A stretch of DNA of 46,129 bases from an uncultured Flavobacteriaceae bacterium (GTDB taxonomy: Bacteria > Bacteroidota > Bacteroidia > Flavobacteriales > Flavobacteriaceae), in NCBI GenBank assembly GCA_913051755.1, contig CAJXBR010000005.1, positions 1 through 46,129 on the forward strand, written 5' to 3'. A program made the position numbers and the translations under genes. This document shows, one piece after another, positions 44,941-46,129 of this stretch (position 1 is the first letter of the stretch; each line of letters begins with the position of its first letter). The notes under the pieces are model-generated. The model did no database searches, was not told the origin of the DNA, and worked only from the letters and a program-made list of their open reading frames with translations.

Positions 44941-46129
44941 ATGAATTCTCCTCTTGCAGAACGCATGCGCCCGCAGAGGCTCGATGAATTTGTCGGTCAA
45001 GAGCATTTGGTCGGTCCAAAAGGAGTTTTGGTTTCATACAAAGATCAAAATCTGATCCCCTCGCTTCTCTTTTGGGGGCCACCAGGTGTGGGGAAAACCA
45101 CTTTGGCACAACTCATCGCATTAGATCGCCCTTTTCAGCAGCTCAGCGCAATTGAATCAGGAGTTAAAGAAGTACGGGCAGTCATCCAACAGGCAAAACG
45201 TCAAGACAGTCTGTTTTCCTCTCAAAAGCGAACCGTTTTATTTATCGATGAAATTCATCGCTTTAGCAAATCACAACAAGACGCTTTGCTTGGAGCAGTA
45301 GAAAAAGGATGGATTACACTCATTGGAGCAACAACAGAAAATCCTAGTTTTGAAGTCATTCCAGCCCTCCGCTCAAGATGCCAGTTATACATCCTCGAAC
45401 CACTATCTAAAAAGCATCTCGTTTCAATCCTAAACAAAGCCATTTCGATAGACGAACAGTTACAACAAAAATCCATTGTTCTTAAAGAAACGGATGCACT
45501 TATTCGCTATTCAGGTGGTGACGCACGTCGATTACTCAACCTTTTTGAACTGTGTGTGCTTGCCAAAAAAACTGATAAAGTTATCATTGAAAATACCTTT
45601 GTTGCCCAAATTGCACAACAAAATACAGCCCAATATAACAAAGATGGGGAACAACATTATGATATCATTTCTGCCTTTATAAAATCTATACGTGGGAGTG
45701 ACCCAAATGCTGCAATGTATTGGCTGGCTCGGATGCTTGAAGGAGGTGAAGAAATCAAATTTATTGCACGCCGTATGGTTATTCTTGCCAGTGAAGACAT
45801 TGGAAATGCCAATCCAACAGCACTTATTATGGCACAAAGTTGTTTTCAGGCAATTCACACAATCGGAATGCCAGAGGCTCGAATCATAATAAGTCAATGT
45901 GCTATTTATCTTGCAAGCTCTCCGAAAAGCAATAGCAGTTATCAGGCGATTTCAAAAGCCCAAAAACTTGTCTCAGAAACTGGAGATTTGGAGGTGCCCC
46001 TACCCTTGCGAAATGCACCCACACAATTGATGAAAGACCTCGACTTTGGCAAAAACTATGCTTACGCCCATGATTTTGACGGAAATTTTGTCGATATGGA
46101 ATTTATGCCTGAACAGCTCTCAGGTCATA
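44941..46129 (+). CDS. rarA: Replication-associated recombination protein A (AAA+ ATPase), partial
   Basis: The first 396 codons; the gene runs off the window, and about 30 residues are probably missing. RarA (MgsA) acts at stalled replication forks. The N-terminus NSPLAERMRPQRLDEFVGQE is typical. Walker A is GPPGVGKT at 46-53, Walker B FIDEIHRF at 101-108, sensor 1 GATTEN at 129-134, and the arginine finger ALRSRC follows. The tetramerisation domain contains YWLARMLEGGEE and ASEDIGNANP. It starts 17 bases after rlmB. Confidence 0.95.
   Translation, partial: MNSPLAERMRPQRLDEFVGQEHLVGPKGVLVSYKDQNLIPSLLFWGPPGVGKTTLAQLIALDRPFQQLSAIESGVKEVRAVIQQAKRQDSLFSSQKRTVLFIDEIHRFSKSQQDALLGAVEKGWITLIGATTENPSFEVIPALRSRCQLYILEPLSKKHLVSILNKAISIDEQLQQKSIVLKETDALIRYSGGDARRLLNLFELCVLAKKTDKVIIENTFVAQIAQQNTAQYNKDGEQHYDIISAFIKSIRGSDPNAAMYWLARMLEGGEEIKFIARRMVILASEDIGNANPTALIMAQSCFQAIHTIGMPEARIIISQCAIYLASSPKSNSSYQAISKAQKLVSETGDLEVPLPLRNAPTQLMKDLDFGKNYAYAHDFDGNFVDMEFMPEQLSGH

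Noticed and set aside
45532..45897. 121-aa open frame on the minus strand near the window end
   Set aside because: It is antisense to rarA, whose AAA+ motifs are intact and whose frame continues to the end of the window.

Overview
The window looks like the chromosome of a marine flavobacterium (Bacteroidota, Flavobacteriia). The evidence is the content: a proteorhodopsin paired with a Brp/Blh retinal-forming dioxygenase, a SusC/SusD outer-membrane pair, a type IX secretion sorting domain, L17 with a long acidic tail, and the Bacteroidetes promoter element TAnnTTTG just ahead of many start codons. G+C is low, and few genes have a Shine-Dalgarno sequence. No rRNA, tRNA, CRISPR array, insertion sequence or phage gene was recognised. 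Almost the whole window is coding.

Layout. 1-3.05 kb (+): end of a beta-oxidation operon (tail of a FadB/FadJ-type enzyme, thiolase, acyl-CoA dehydrogenase). 3.1-5.4 kb (-): a cysteine synthase/CBS-like PLP enzyme and a LolC/E-type permease. 5.4-6.6 kb (+): a NamZ-type (DUF1343) exo-muramidase. 6.6-7.4 kb (-): a sterol-desaturase-family hydroxylase. 7.5-11.2 kb (-): brp/blh, ffh, folD, queE in one direction, the last three joined by ATGA overlaps. 11.3-12.0 kb (+): green-type, proton-pumping proteorhodopsin, divergent from brp/blh. 12.1-16.2 kb: argS (-), an unrecognised 137-aa protein (+), and two tandem guanidine-modifying-superfamily hydrolases (-). 16.2-19.9 kb (-): carA, eno, gltA. 20.0-37.0 kb (-): one long ribosomal block (str, S10, spc and alpha operons) from rpsL to rplQ, with fusA, secY, infA and rpoA. 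37.2-44.2 kb (+): SusC, SusD, a small lipoprotein and a subtilase with a type IX sorting tail, in AT-rich sequence. 44.2-46.1 kb (+): an RlmB-type rRNA methyltransferase and rarA, which runs off the end.

Function. Brp/Blh cleaves beta-carotene to retinal, the chromophore of the neighbouring proteorhodopsin, so the pair forms a minimal light-driven proton pump cassette; carotenoid synthesis genes must lie elsewhere. The SusC/D-lipoprotein-protease cluster suggests extracellular protein breakdown coupled to oligopeptide uptake. The rest is core translation and central metabolism.

The signals most worth a second look are regulatory or organisational. They are a palindrome enclosing the proteorhodopsin -7 element, nested inverted repeats in the SusC promoter, a terminator-like hairpin inside the signal-peptide codons of the small lipoprotein, translational overlap of that lipoprotein with a protease that seems to carry both a lipoprotein signal and a T9SS tail, and an unrecognised protein with a near-leaderless promoter. 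I saw no clear evidence of a wholly new defence or mobile system.
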